The position numbers and the translations under genes were made by a program. From Deltaproteobacteria bacterium (GTDB taxonomy: Bacteria; Myxococcota_A; UBA796; UBA2385), in the NCBI GenBank assembly GCA_015489145.1, contig WGAH01000629.1:1-7329 (forward strand): a stretch of DNA of 7,329 nt, written 5' to 3'. Positions 1 to 6,237 of the stretch are shown here, one piece after another (position 1 is the first letter of the stretch; each line of letters begins with the position of its first letter). Under the pieces are notes generated by a model. That model made no database searches. It worked only from the letters and a program-made list of their open reading frames with translations, and had not been told where the DNA came from.

Positions 1-659
1 AGGTACAGGCGCAGGGTGTGGCGGGTGGGGGCGAGGCCGTCGGCGTCGACGACGAAGGTGGCGCCGTCGAAGGCCCCGGCGATCTCCTCGCCGTCGAGGA
101 CCGCCCGGCCGCTCAGCTCGCCGCCGGCGAGGCTCGCGACGGCGCGGGCCTCCACGTGCACGCTTCCGCCGGCGCGATCGATGTCCACCGCCGTGACCTC
201 GATGCGCGGCTTCGAGCAGTCGGGCACGATCACCATGCTGTTGCAGGCCGTGTCGGTGCTCGGCGCGCAGTCGTGGTTCCAGCTCGGGTCGCCGGGCGCG
301 TAGGCGCCGTCGTCGCACTGGATGAAGGCGGCCTCCGGGTCGCAGGTCCAGCCCTCGTAGCCGCCGTAGTCCCAGGCGGCGGTCTCGACGAACTCGTAGG
401 GGTGGGGCCCCGGCGGCAGGTCCACGGTGAGGGTCCAGGCGCCGTCGCCGGCGGGCTCCATCGGCAGGGCCTCCGGGTCCCAGTCGTTCCAGTCGCCGGC
501 GAGGTACACGCCGTCGAGGCCGGCGGTGGCGGGCCGGGCGGTGAAGGTGGTGGGGCAGAGCACCGCCTCGTCGCCGGCGGCGCTTCCGCCGGAGTCCTCG
601 CCGGGGGGCCGGGCGCGCGTGCAGGCGAGGGCCAGGGCGAGCAGGGTCCAGGCGGTCAT
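1..659 (-). CDS. Lipoprotein with CBM48/glycogen-binding-like domain, possible GH13 amylase N-terminus (partial)
   Basis: This gene starts at the ATG at 659 and runs off the left edge, so only the first 219 residues are visible. The start is set by a GGAGG ribosome binding site five bases upstream. Residues 1-13 are a short hydrophobic leader ending in the lipobox LALAC, so Cys13 should be lipidated and the protein anchored in the envelope. Residues about 45-95 look like an early-set CBM48/AMPK glycogen-binding domain (VYLAGDWNDWDP, then a WTLTVDLPPG strand and a PYEFVE strand). A Cys-rich stretch follows, with Cys107, 115, 131, 139 and 148 and the motif ACNSMVIVPDC, and then a beta-rich segment with LDGEE from about 152. 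From memory, this order resembles the N-terminal part of lipoprotein alpha-amylase-like GH13 proteins in myxobacterial-type genomes. The catalytic domain is outside the window, so the enzyme class is inference. A non-enzymatic carbohydrate-binding lipoprotein is the alternative. Confidence 0.75.
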   Translation of the reverse strand, partial: MTAWTLLALALACTRARPPGEDSGGSAAGDEAVLCPTTFTARPATAGLDGVYLAGDWNDWDPEALPMEPAGDGAWTLTVDLPPGPHPYEFVETAAWDYGGYEGWTCDPEAAFIQCDDGAYAPGDPSWNHDCAPSTDTACNSMVIVPDCSKPRIEVTAVDIDRAGGSVHVEARAVASLAGGELSGRAVLDGEEIAGAFDGATFVVDADGLAPTRHTLRLY

Positions 660-664
660 CGGGG

Positions 665-669
665 CCTCC
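665..669 (-). promoter_or_regulatory. Ribosome binding site of the CBM48-like lipoprotein
   Basis: The minus strand reads GGAGG here, five bases before the ATG at 659. It fixes the start of a gene that is cut by the window edge. No other ATG or GTG lies in frame just upstream. Confidence 0.7.
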
Positions 670-706
670 GCCCGGAGCGTAGCCGACGCGCGCCTCGCCG
701 GCCGGA

Positions 707-1468
707 TCAGCAGCCGTCCGACCGCGCGGCGAGGGCGCCGGGGGCGCGGTCGATCACCCGGTCCTCGCCCGTGGCCTCGCCGCGCACCATCTCGAAGCTC
801 AGCACGTCGGGGGCGTCCATGCAGGCCGCGGCCACCCGACCCCCGGTGTCGCGGAAGCGGTAGGCCGCGACGAGGGTGAAGCGCCAGGGCTGGCCGTCCA
901 CGGTGATCCAGGCGGAATCACCGGCGAACAGCTCCACCGGGCCGTCGTCGGCCTGGACGAGGACGCTGGTGAAGATCACCTTGTCCTGCTCGGCGTCGGC
1001 GTTGTCGATCGTGCCCTTGCCGAGATCCTCGCCCCAGGTGACGAAGCCCTCTCCGAACAGCGCGTCGGCGTCGGCGGGATCGCCCCCCGCCACCTCCGCG
1101 ACCCAGGCGGGGCCGGTGGCGTCCTCGATCACGGCGAGCCCCGAGTCCAGGCCCCAGGTGGCGTCCTCGCCCGGCACGGTCACGGTGAGGGCCTGGCCGT
1201 CCAGCGCGGAGAGGTCCGCCTCGCCGGGGGAGTGGATCGCGACGCTCACCGGGCCGGCGTCGGTGTCCAGGCTGATCGAGATGTCGCGGCCGCTGGCGGA
1301 GACGGTGGCCGCTCCGCTGAAGGTCTGGGAGGATTCCGCCGCGGTGTCCACCGACTCGCCGCTGGCGACGACGGTGACGGCTTCGAGGAGATCGGCGTCG
1401 GAAGTGGGGCTCGCGTCCTGGCAGGCGGGGACGAGGGCGGCGACGGGGAGCAGGGTGGCGAAGCGCAT
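707..1468 (-). CDS. Putative lipoprotein of unknown function
   Basis: This 253-residue protein matches no family I recognise. The leader MRFATLLPVAALVPAC has a positive n-region, a hydrophobic core and a lipobox (LVPAC), so Cys16 is the likely lipidation site and the mature protein should sit in the outer or inner membrane. The mature part is acidic and rich in Ala, Asp, Gly and Val. Residues about 20-50 look like a disordered Ser/Asp-rich linker. Beta-strand-like alternation follows from about 52 to 205 (for example ATVSASGRDISISLDT and VELFAGDSAWITVDG), which suggests a beta-sandwich or barrel. Cys216 and the C-terminal Cys253 could form a disulfide. The ATG at 1468 is supported by a GGAGG site four bases upstream. 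It sits 57 bases downstream of the dehydrogenase and 47 bases upstream of another lipoprotein, so co-transcription is likely. Coding status rests on the lipobox, the ribosome binding site and sensible composition. Confidence 0.82.
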   Translation of the reverse strand: MRFATLLPVAALVPACQDASPTSDADLLEAVTVVASGESVDTAAESSQTFSGAATVSASGRDISISLDTDAGPVSVAIHSPGEADLSALDGQALTVTVPGEDATWGLDSGLAVIEDATGPAWVAEVAGGDPADADALFGEGFVTWGEDLGKGTIDNADAEQDKVIFTSVLVQADDGPVELFAGDSAWITVDGQPWRFTLVAAYRFRDTGGRVAAACMDAPDVLSFEMVRGEATGEDRVIDRAPGALAARSDGC

Positions 1469-1472
1469 GGTT

Positions 1473-1477
1473 CCTCC
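1473..1477 (-). promoter_or_regulatory. Ribosome binding site of the 253-residue lipoprotein
   Basis: The minus strand reads CCGGAGGAACC directly before the ATG at 1468, giving a GGAGG core four bases from the start. It supports the chosen start, which also places a complete signal peptide at the N-terminus. Confidence 0.7.
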
Positions 1478-1525
1478 GGGTTCGCCACCGGCCGAAGCAA
1501 GAGCCGTGCCAGCTCGCGCCGGGGC

Positions 1526-2527
1526 TCAGAGATCCTGCGCCACGACGAGCTTTCCGGCCACCTGCCGCGATTCCAGGAGCGCGTGGGCCTCGGCGAGGCG
1601 CGACATCGGCAGCACCCGGTCGACGACGGGCCGGATGGCGCCGGCCAGCACGTGGCGCCAGGCGCGCTCCATTTCGCCCATCGAGCCCATCGTGCTGCCG
1701 AGGATGCTGAGCTGCTTGAAGAACAGCGCCCGGAGGTTGAGGGTGGCGAGGTGGCCGGTGGTGGCGCCGCAGGTGACGTAGGTGCCCCCCCAGCGCAGGG
1801 CGGCGAGGCTGGTCTCCCAGGTGTCGGCGCCGACGTGGTCGACGACGAGGTCCACCCCGGTGCGGCCCGTCCAGGCCTTCGCCTCGCGGGCGGCTTCCTC
1901 GTAGGGCCAGGCGACCTCGGCGCCGAGATCGCGGCAGAGCGCGCGCTTGGCCTCGGTGGAGGCGGTGGCGGCCACCCGGGCGCCGTGCAGGCGGGCGACC
2001 TGGATGGCGAAGACGCCGACGCCGCTGGCCCCGGCCTGCACGAGGACCTTGTCGCCGGGGCGCACCCGGGCCCGGCCGACGAGCATGTGCCAGGCGGTGA
2101 GCAGCGACAGGGGCACCCCGGCGGCCTGCTCGGGGGGCAGGGCATCGCCGAGGGGCAGGATCTCGGCCTCGCTCACGCGGAGGCGCTGGCGCATGCCGCC
2201 GTCCATGCCCTCGCCGCGAATGCGGTAGCGGCGGCAGAGGTCGTGGCGGCCCGACAGGCAGGCCTCGCAGGCCATGCAGCCGACGGCCGGGTGCAGGGCG
2301 ACGACCTCGCCGGTGTCCTCGCGGACGCCGACCACGTCGCTGCCCGGCACGAGGGGCAGGGGGAAGCGGTGGCCCGGCACGCCGCGGCGCACCCACAGGT
2401 CGAGGTGGTTGAGGCCGACGTGGGTGACCCGCACCGGCACCGTCCCCGGGCGGGGCTCGGGGTCGGGAAGCTCGACGGTGCGGAGCACTTCGGGGCCGCC
2501 GTGTTCGCTGATCCGGATCGCGCGCAT
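1526..2527 (-). CDS. Zinc-binding MDR-family dehydrogenase / quinone oxidoreductase-like
   Basis: This 333-residue protein has the normal length of a medium-chain dehydrogenase/reductase (MDR). These cytosolic enzymes move hydride between NAD(P)H and an alcohol, aldehyde, enone or quinone. The N-terminal GroES-like domain starts with MRAIRISEHGGPEVL, which is typical of the family and supports the ATG at 2527. The structural zinc site is complete: Cys84, Cys87, Cys90 and Cys98 in GCMACEACLSGRHDLC. The catalytic zinc site is not: the usual Cys of the C-x-H-x-x-D region is Asn40 (LNHLD), and the usual GHE is GSD at 62-64. The Rossmann domain has GASGVG at 166-171, and the C-terminal part ends with AEAHALLESRQVAGKLVV, a usual MDR ending. 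Together these place it with quinone oxidoreductase-like members that work without catalytic zinc. The substrate cannot be told. It is the first of three minus-strand genes and diverges from the kinase operon. Its ribosome binding site is weak (AGG only). Confidence 0.9.
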   Translation of the reverse strand: MRAIRISEHGGPEVLRTVELPDPEPRPGTVPVRVTHVGLNHLDLWVRRGVPGHRFPLPLVPGSDVVGVREDTGEVVALHPAVGCMACEACLSGRHDLCRRYRIRGEGMDGGMRQRLRVSEAEILPLGDALPPEQAAGVPLSLLTAWHMLVGRARVRPGDKVLVQAGASGVGVFAIQVARLHGARVAATASTEAKRALCRDLGAEVAWPYEEAAREAKAWTGRTGVDLVVDHVGADTWETSLAALRWGGTYVTCGATTGHLATLNLRALFFKQLSILGSTMGSMGEMERAWRHVLAGAIRPVVDRVLPMSRLAEAHALLESRQVAGKLVVAQDL

Positions 2528-2591
2528 GGCCCCGGCCTAACCCGGGGGCCTGCCGGCGGCGGGCGGGGCGGCCGGGATAGGATGGCGCCCG
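2528..2591. promoter_or_regulatory. Divergent intergenic region between dehydrogenase and sensor kinase
   Basis: These 64 bases must hold the start signals for both transcription directions unless promoters lie inside the genes. A GC-rich inverted repeat lies next to the dehydrogenase start: CCCCGG at 2530-2535 and CCGGGG at 2542-2547 around a 6-base loop, and it can be extended imperfectly to 2528-2550. Near the kinase start, TAGGAT at 2578-2583 resembles a -10 box, but no good -35 box is visible. The AGGA inside it (2579-2582) lies nine bases before the kinase ATG and could instead be its ribosome binding site. If TAGGAT is a real -10 box, the transcript would begin at or very near the ATG and be almost leaderless. 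The role as a promoter region follows from gene layout; the individual motifs are weak. Confidence 0.45.
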
Positions 2592-4718
2592 ATGGGCCGA
2601 CCCCAGCGATCCTGGCTGCTGCGGCTCCTCCGGCGTCTGCTCGTGCGGGGACGGGGCGAGGTGCGCGCGCTGGAGGACGCGATCCACATCGCCGGGGTGC
2701 TGCGCCTCGTCGCGCTGCTCGCGGCGACCATCGTGCTTCCGGCCCTCCTGCTCGCCTACTTCGGCCTGTCGGGGATCCGCGCCGAGCAGGCCGAGCTCCT
2801 CGCCAGCGTGCAGCGCGACGCCCAGGCCCTCGCCAACGCCTTCTGGGCCTCCACCGACAGCCAGTTCACCGGCTTCGAGAACCGGGTCCGCAACCGGCTG
2901 GAGGCCGGGCGAAGCCCCCTGGACAACCGCGGCGAGCTGCACCCCCAGCTCCTCGTCGCCCTGCGCTTCGCGCCCGACGGCAGCCTGCTCGGCCCCTTCG
3001 CGGTGCCCGAGAGCCGACCGGACACGGTGGAGGACCTCTTCGAGCCGAACCTCGCCCGGGCGATGGCGGCCGAGCGCGAGGGCCACGACCCGGCGGCGGT
3101 GGCGCGGCTGTACGGCATCGCGGCGCGCTCCGCCTCCACCCGGGCGCTCCAGGCCCGGGCCCGCTTCGACCGCGCCCGCATGCTGCTCGCGGCGGGGCGG
3201 GAGCGCGAGGCCACCGTGATCCTCGACCAGATCAGCCGCGACCAGGCCGAGGTGCGGGACCCCTGGGGCTTCCGGCTGGGCGACCTGGCTCGCCTCACCG
3301 CCGCCATGCGGCAGCTCGAGCGCGACCCCGAGGCGGGGGCCGCGAGCATGAAGGCCCTCATCGAGGAGCTGGTGGGCGCCCGGTGGACCCTCGGGGCCGG
3401 CGGCGAGGCGGCGGTGGCCCGGAAGGCCCTGTCCCTCCTCGAGCCCTACGGCGAGCGGGAGTGGGCGGCCACCATGCGCGGGCGCCTCGCCGAGCGCGCG
3501 GCCATGCTCTACCAGGCCGAGCGCCTGCTCCCGGAGTTTCGCGCCGTGGTGGGCATCACCCCCGGGCTGCGGGTCGACCCGGGCACCTTTCGCTGGCGCA
3601 CCGGCGACCGGGCGATCTGGGCGACGACCTGGTGGGGCGACGACCTCTACGCCTTCGGGCTCGACCGGGCGGCGGTGGTGGACGGGCTCAAGGCGGCGGC
3701 CTCCGGGGGCGTGCTGCCCGACGCCCCGATTCACGCCTACCTCGTGGGCCCCGACGACCGCTCCGCCGGCGACGCGCTCGTCGAGAAGAGCCTATCCCCC
3801 TGGTTGTCGGGGTGGTCCCTGGTCGTCGAGCCGCGCGACCCGGCCGCCCTGCTGGCGCAGCAGCGCCGCAAGCGCGACCAGCGCATCGCGATCATCGTGC
3901 TGTCCCTCGTCATGATCGGCGTCGGCATCGCGTTCTCGGCGGTGCTCCTCACCCGCGAGCTCGAGGTCGCCCGCATGAAGGCCGACTTCGCCTCCAACGT
4001 CTCCCACGAGCTGCGCTCGCCGATCACCCAGATCCGCCTCAAGGGCGAGTCGCTGCTGTTCGGCCTCGCCGAAACCCCCGAGGAACTCGAGCACCACTAC
4101 CGGGCGATCATCCGCGAGAGCGAGCGCCTGAGCCGCCTCGTCGACAACGTGCTCGACTTCGGGGCCATCGAGCGCGGCGCCAAGAGCTACACCCTGCGCC
4201 CCGGCGACCTCGCCGAGACGGTGCGGCGGGCGGTGGACAGCATCCGGTCCTCCCAGGAGGTGCGGGACAAGGTGCTCGACATCGACCTGCCCGCCGACCT
4301 GCCGGTGGTGCACCACGACGCCGACGCCGTGGCCCAGTGCGTGATCAACCTCGTGAGCAACGCGGCCAAGTACTCCGAGGCCGGCGCGGCGATCCGGATT
4401 CACGGGAAGGCCGTCGACGATCGCGTCGACATCTCGGTGACCGACGCGGGCATCGGCATCGCTCCGCACGATCTCCAGCACATCTTCGAGCCCTTCTACC
4501 GCTCGCGGGGCGGCGACGCCCGGCGGCGCAAGGGCACGGGCATCGGCCTGACGATCACGCGCTACATCATGCAGGCCCACGGGGGCACGATTCACGTGCG
4601 CTCGCGCCTGGGCCGCGGCAGCACCTTCACCTTGCGTTTCCCGCTCGAACCCCCGCCGGACGCGGTCAAGGGGCGCCCGTTGGGGCGGGACGGGCGCATC
4701 GACACCCAGGGAGCCTGA
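2592..4718 (+). CDS. Transmembrane sensor histidine kinase with large extracytoplasmic domain
   Basis: This 708-residue protein is a complete sensor kinase that should phosphorylate the response regulator encoded one base downstream. A basic N-terminus (RLLRRLLVRGRGE) is followed by a membrane helix at about 36-60, an extracytoplasmic region at about 61-430, and a second membrane helix at about 431-453. The outer region begins with a likely coiled helix (61-105). It also contains a helix-rich stretch at about 165-245, with Ala/Arg/Leu spacing like TPR repeats. The cytoplasmic part has the HisKA H-box NVSHELRSP with phospho-acceptor His472, the N-box NLVSNAAKYSE (Asn586, Asn590), the G1 box DAGIGI (Asp618), the F-box FEPFYRS (632-638) and the G2 box GTGIGL (648-653). 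All key catalytic residues are present. No HAMP or PAS domain is obvious between the second helix and the H-box. The ligand is unknown. The ATG at 2592 gives a sensible topology, though the ribosome binding site is only AGGA. Confidence 0.95.
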   Translation: MGRPQRSWLLRLLRRLLVRGRGEVRALEDAIHIAGVLRLVALLAATIVLPALLLAYFGLSGIRAEQAELLASVQRDAQALANAFWASTDSQFTGFENRVRNRLEAGRSPLDNRGELHPQLLVALRFAPDGSLLGPFAVPESRPDTVEDLFEPNLARAMAAEREGHDPAAVARLYGIAARSASTRALQARARFDRARMLLAAGREREATVILDQISRDQAEVRDPWGFRLGDLARLTAAMRQLERDPEAGAASMKALIEELVGARWTLGAGGEAAVARKALSLLEPYGEREWAATMRGRLAERAAMLYQAERLLPEFRAVVGITPGLRVDPGTFRWRTGDRAIWATTWWGDDLYAFGLDRAAVVDGLKAAASGGVLPDAPIHAYLVGPDDRSAGDALVEKSLSPWLSGWSLVVEPRDPAALLAQQRRKRDQRIAIIVLSLVMIGVGIAFSAVLLTRELEVARMKADFASNVSHELRSPITQIRLKGESLLFGLAETPEELEHHYRAIIRESERLSRLVDNVLDFGAIERGAKSYTLRPGDLAETVRRAVDSIRSSQEVRDKVLDIDLPADLPVVHHDADAVAQCVINLVSNAAKYSEAGAAIRIHGKAVDDRVDISVTDAGIGIAPHDLQHIFEPFYRSRGGDARRRKGTGIGLTITRYIMQAHGGTIHVRSRLGRGSTFTLRFPLEPPPDAVKGRPLGRDGRIDTQGA
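4708..4713 (+). promoter_or_regulatory. Ribosome binding site of the response regulator inside the kinase 3' end
   Basis: AGGGAG lies six bases before the ATG at 4720 and overlaps the last codons of the kinase. The regulator starts one base after the kinase stop, so the two are probably translated in a coupled way. Confidence 0.6.
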
Positions 4719-4719
4719 C

Positions 4720-5421
4720 ATGGCACGCATCCTCTTCGTGGAAGACGAGTCGGAGGTCCTCGACACCCTCCTCAAGTTCTTCGGCCGCGCGGGCTACGAG
4801 GTCCACGGGGCGCGCACCGGCACCGACGCCATCGACCTCGCCCAGCGCCATCCCCCCGACGTGGCCGTCCTCGACGTGATGCTGCACGAGGGCCCGGCGG
4901 GACCCGACGCGATGGACGGCTACGAGATCGCCCGCACGCTCCGCGACAGTGGTTTCGACCGGCCGATCATCTTTCTCACCGCGCGTTCCAGCGAGCAGGA
5001 CAAGCTCGTCGGCTTCGAGCTCGGCGCCGACGACTACGTGACCAAGCCCTTCAGCCTCCTCGAGCTGAAGGCGCGCATCGAGGCCTGCCTGCGCCGCGCG
5101 GGAGGGGCCCGCACGGTGTTCCGCTTCGGCGACATCACGGTGGACCTCGACCGCTACGTGATCGAGCGCCCCGACCGGACCGAGCGCCTGAGCAACCGCG
5201 AGCGCGACCTGCTGCTGTTCTTCATCGAGAATCGCAACCGCATCCTCACCCGCGAGGAGCTGCTCAAGCGGGTGTGGGGCTACAAGGCCGGCATCGCCAC
5301 CCGCACCGTCGACACCCACGTGCTCACGGTGCGAAAGAAGCTCGGCGACGACGCCCAGCAGCCGCGGTTCATCGAGACCCACCACGGCGTCGGCTACCAG
5401 TTCATCGCCGAGGAGGGCTGA
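4720..5421 (+). CDS. OmpR/PhoB-family response regulator
   Basis: This 233-residue cytoplasmic protein has the normal two-domain layout of a DNA-binding response regulator. The receiver domain (about 2-124) shows the acidic pair Glu8/Asp9, the phospho-acceptor Asp52 in VAVLDVML, Thr87 in FLTARS and Lys109 in the YVTKPF loop. The winged-helix output domain (about 132-230) has SNRERDLLLFF, the RILTREELLKRVWG helix, a TRTVDTHVLTVRKKLG recognition region and the terminal GVGYQF hairpin, all typical of the PhoB/OmpR class. It should be phosphorylated by the upstream kinase and bind direct-repeat promoter sites. The odd point is the loop after Asp52: common members have about five residues (as in PGMDG) where this one has HEGPAGPDAMDG, an insertion of about seven. 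Start is the ATG at 4720 with AGGGAG upstream. Targets are unknown, but the operon itself is a likely one. Confidence 0.96.
   Translation: MARILFVEDESEVLDTLLKFFGRAGYEVHGARTGTDAIDLAQRHPPDVAVLDVMLHEGPAGPDAMDGYEIARTLRDSGFDRPIIFLTARSSEQDKLVGFELGADDYVTKPFSLLELKARIEACLRRAGGARTVFRFGDITVDLDRYVIERPDRTERLSNRERDLLLFFIENRNRILTREELLKRVWGYKAGIATRTVDTHVLTVRKKLGDDAQQPRFIETHHGVGYQFIAEEG
5412..5416 (+). promoter_or_regulatory. Ribosome binding site that decides a GTG start
   Basis: GGAGG within GAGGAGGG, at the very end of the regulator gene, lies eight bases before the GTG at 5425. It makes this GTG the most likely start of the downstream exported protein, since the leader right after it is hydrophobic and no better start lies nearby. 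Confidence 0.7.
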
Positions 5422-5424
5422 GCC

Positions 5425-6237
5425 GTGTGGCTGCTGCTCCTCGCGCTGCGGGCCGGCGCCACCGAGGCGGGGCCCGAGGTGTGGAACGGCATCCTCGACG
5501 CCCGGCTCATGGAGTCCCTCGAGCGCGACCCGGGCACGGCGATGAACGCCTACGACGCGCTCCTCCAGGACCTCTCCGACGACGACCCCCTCGCGGGGGA
5601 GCTGCTGTTCTGGATGGGGCGCGCGGCCTTCGAGGCCGGCGACGTCGACCGCTCCCTGGAGCTGCTGCGGCGCTCGGTGCGGTCGAGCCGCCCGCACCCC
5701 GACGCGGCGATGCTGCTGGCCCGCATTCGCATGGAGGCGCGGCGGGTGGCGGCGCTGCCCTACCAGCAGGACTTCAGCGAGGGCACCGGGGGCTGGGTGC
5801 GCGGCTGGGTGCGGCGCGAGGCCGAGGAGCTCACCACCGTCGATCTCGACGGGGCGGGCGGCAGGGCGCTGGCCTGGCGCACCGACGTGCGCGAGGGCGA
5901 GACCGACTTCATCGTGCTGGCCTTCGGCGACCTGCCGCGCGGCCCGGTGCGGCTGAAGATGCTGATCCGCGCCGGCGTGTTCCCGGCCCACATCCGCATC
6001 CTCGCCGAGGACGAGGAGGGCCGGCGGTGGACGGCGCCGGTGGTGGTGGCCGACACCCGCGACTGGCTCGCGGTGGACCTCCCCTTCAACACCTTCGTGC
6101 CCGCCGAGGCGCCGGCGGCGCGGCGGCGCTTCGACCCGCGCACGATCCGGCGGCTCATCGTGCGCGACGTGAGCGCCTTTCACGAGACGCAGCGCGGGCC
6201 CAACACGATCTACGTCGACGACGTCGAGATCCGGTGA
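5425..6237 (+). CDS. Exported protein with TPR-like helices and galactose-binding-like beta-sandwich
   Basis: This 270-residue protein has no name I can give with confidence. It starts at GTG 5425 behind a strong GGAGG. The N-terminus MWLLLLALRAGATEAG looks like a short, minimal signal peptide with cleavage near ATEA, so it is probably periplasmic; the lack of a basic n-region makes this uncertain. Residues about 20-108 are helical with TPR-like pairs (AYDALLQDLSDDDPLAGELLF, then AAFEAGDVDRSLELLRRSV), a common protein-binding scaffold. Residues about 113-270 look like a jelly-roll domain of the CBM11/CIA30/galactose-binding type: QDFSEGTGGW at the front, beta strands such as VRLKMLIRAG, then DWLAVDLPFNTFVP and the closing IYVDDVEIR. 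Such folds often bind sugars or polymers; I see no catalytic site. It follows the regulator gene by three bases, which suggests a role as accessory sensor or output of the two-component system. That role is inference. Confidence 0.85.
   Translation: MWLLLLALRAGATEAGPEVWNGILDARLMESLERDPGTAMNAYDALLQDLSDDDPLAGELLFWMGRAAFEAGDVDRSLELLRRSVRSSRPHPDAAMLLARIRMEARRVAALPYQQDFSEGTGGWVRGWVRREAEELTTVDLDGAGGRALAWRTDVREGETDFIVLAFGDLPRGPVRLKMLIRAGVFPAHIRILAEDEEGRRWTAPVVVADTRDWLAVDLPFNTFVPAEAPAARRRFDPRTIRRLIVRDVSAFHETQRGPNTIYVDDVEIR
5791..5814 (+). repeat. 12-base tandem duplication coding for GWVR-GWVR
   Basis: Two adjacent 12-base units (5791-5802 and 5803-5814) match at 11 of 12 bases and encode Gly-Trp-Val-Arg twice, residues 123-130 of the exported protein. 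The repeat keeps the frame and lies at the start of the beta-sandwich domain. It looks like a small in-frame duplication. Confidence 0.7.

Noticed and set aside
660..706. Possible terminator between the two lipoprotein genes
   Set aside because: Only short GC palindromes (such as CCGGCCGG) are present, with no T-run after a stem on the minus strand; the gap looks like an ordinary within-operon spacer.
18..863. A plus-strand frame of 281 residues at the left edge
   Set aside because: It is antisense to two lipoprotein genes that have lipoboxes and GGAGG sites, and its translation is simple Gly/Ala/Val/Arg sequence.
1469..1525. Possible terminator between the dehydrogenase and the lipoprotein
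   Set aside because: The only stem is a weak four-base TTCG/CGAA pairing with mismatches inside and no T-run.
2582..2584. An ATG ten bases before the kinase start as an alternative start
   Set aside because: It is in a different frame from the kinase and leads only into the shadow frame.
918..3734. A 938-residue open frame on the minus strand across several genes
   Set aside because: It overlaps the dehydrogenase, the 253-residue lipoprotein and the kinase, and its translation is low-complexity Arg/Pro/Gly/His-rich text with no domain. Long stop-free shadow frames are expected at this GC content.
1232..4879. A 1215-residue open frame on the plus strand
   Set aside because: It is antisense to the dehydrogenase and out of frame with the kinase, and its translation has the same Arg/Gly/Pro/Ala bias without motifs. 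The kinase in its own frame carries every expected motif.
4666..6183. A 505-residue open frame on the minus strand opposite the regulator and the exported protein
   Set aside because: The translation is His/Val/Gly/Glu-rich with no recognisable domain, while the plus strand has clear receiver, winged-helix and beta-sandwich features and good ribosome binding sites.
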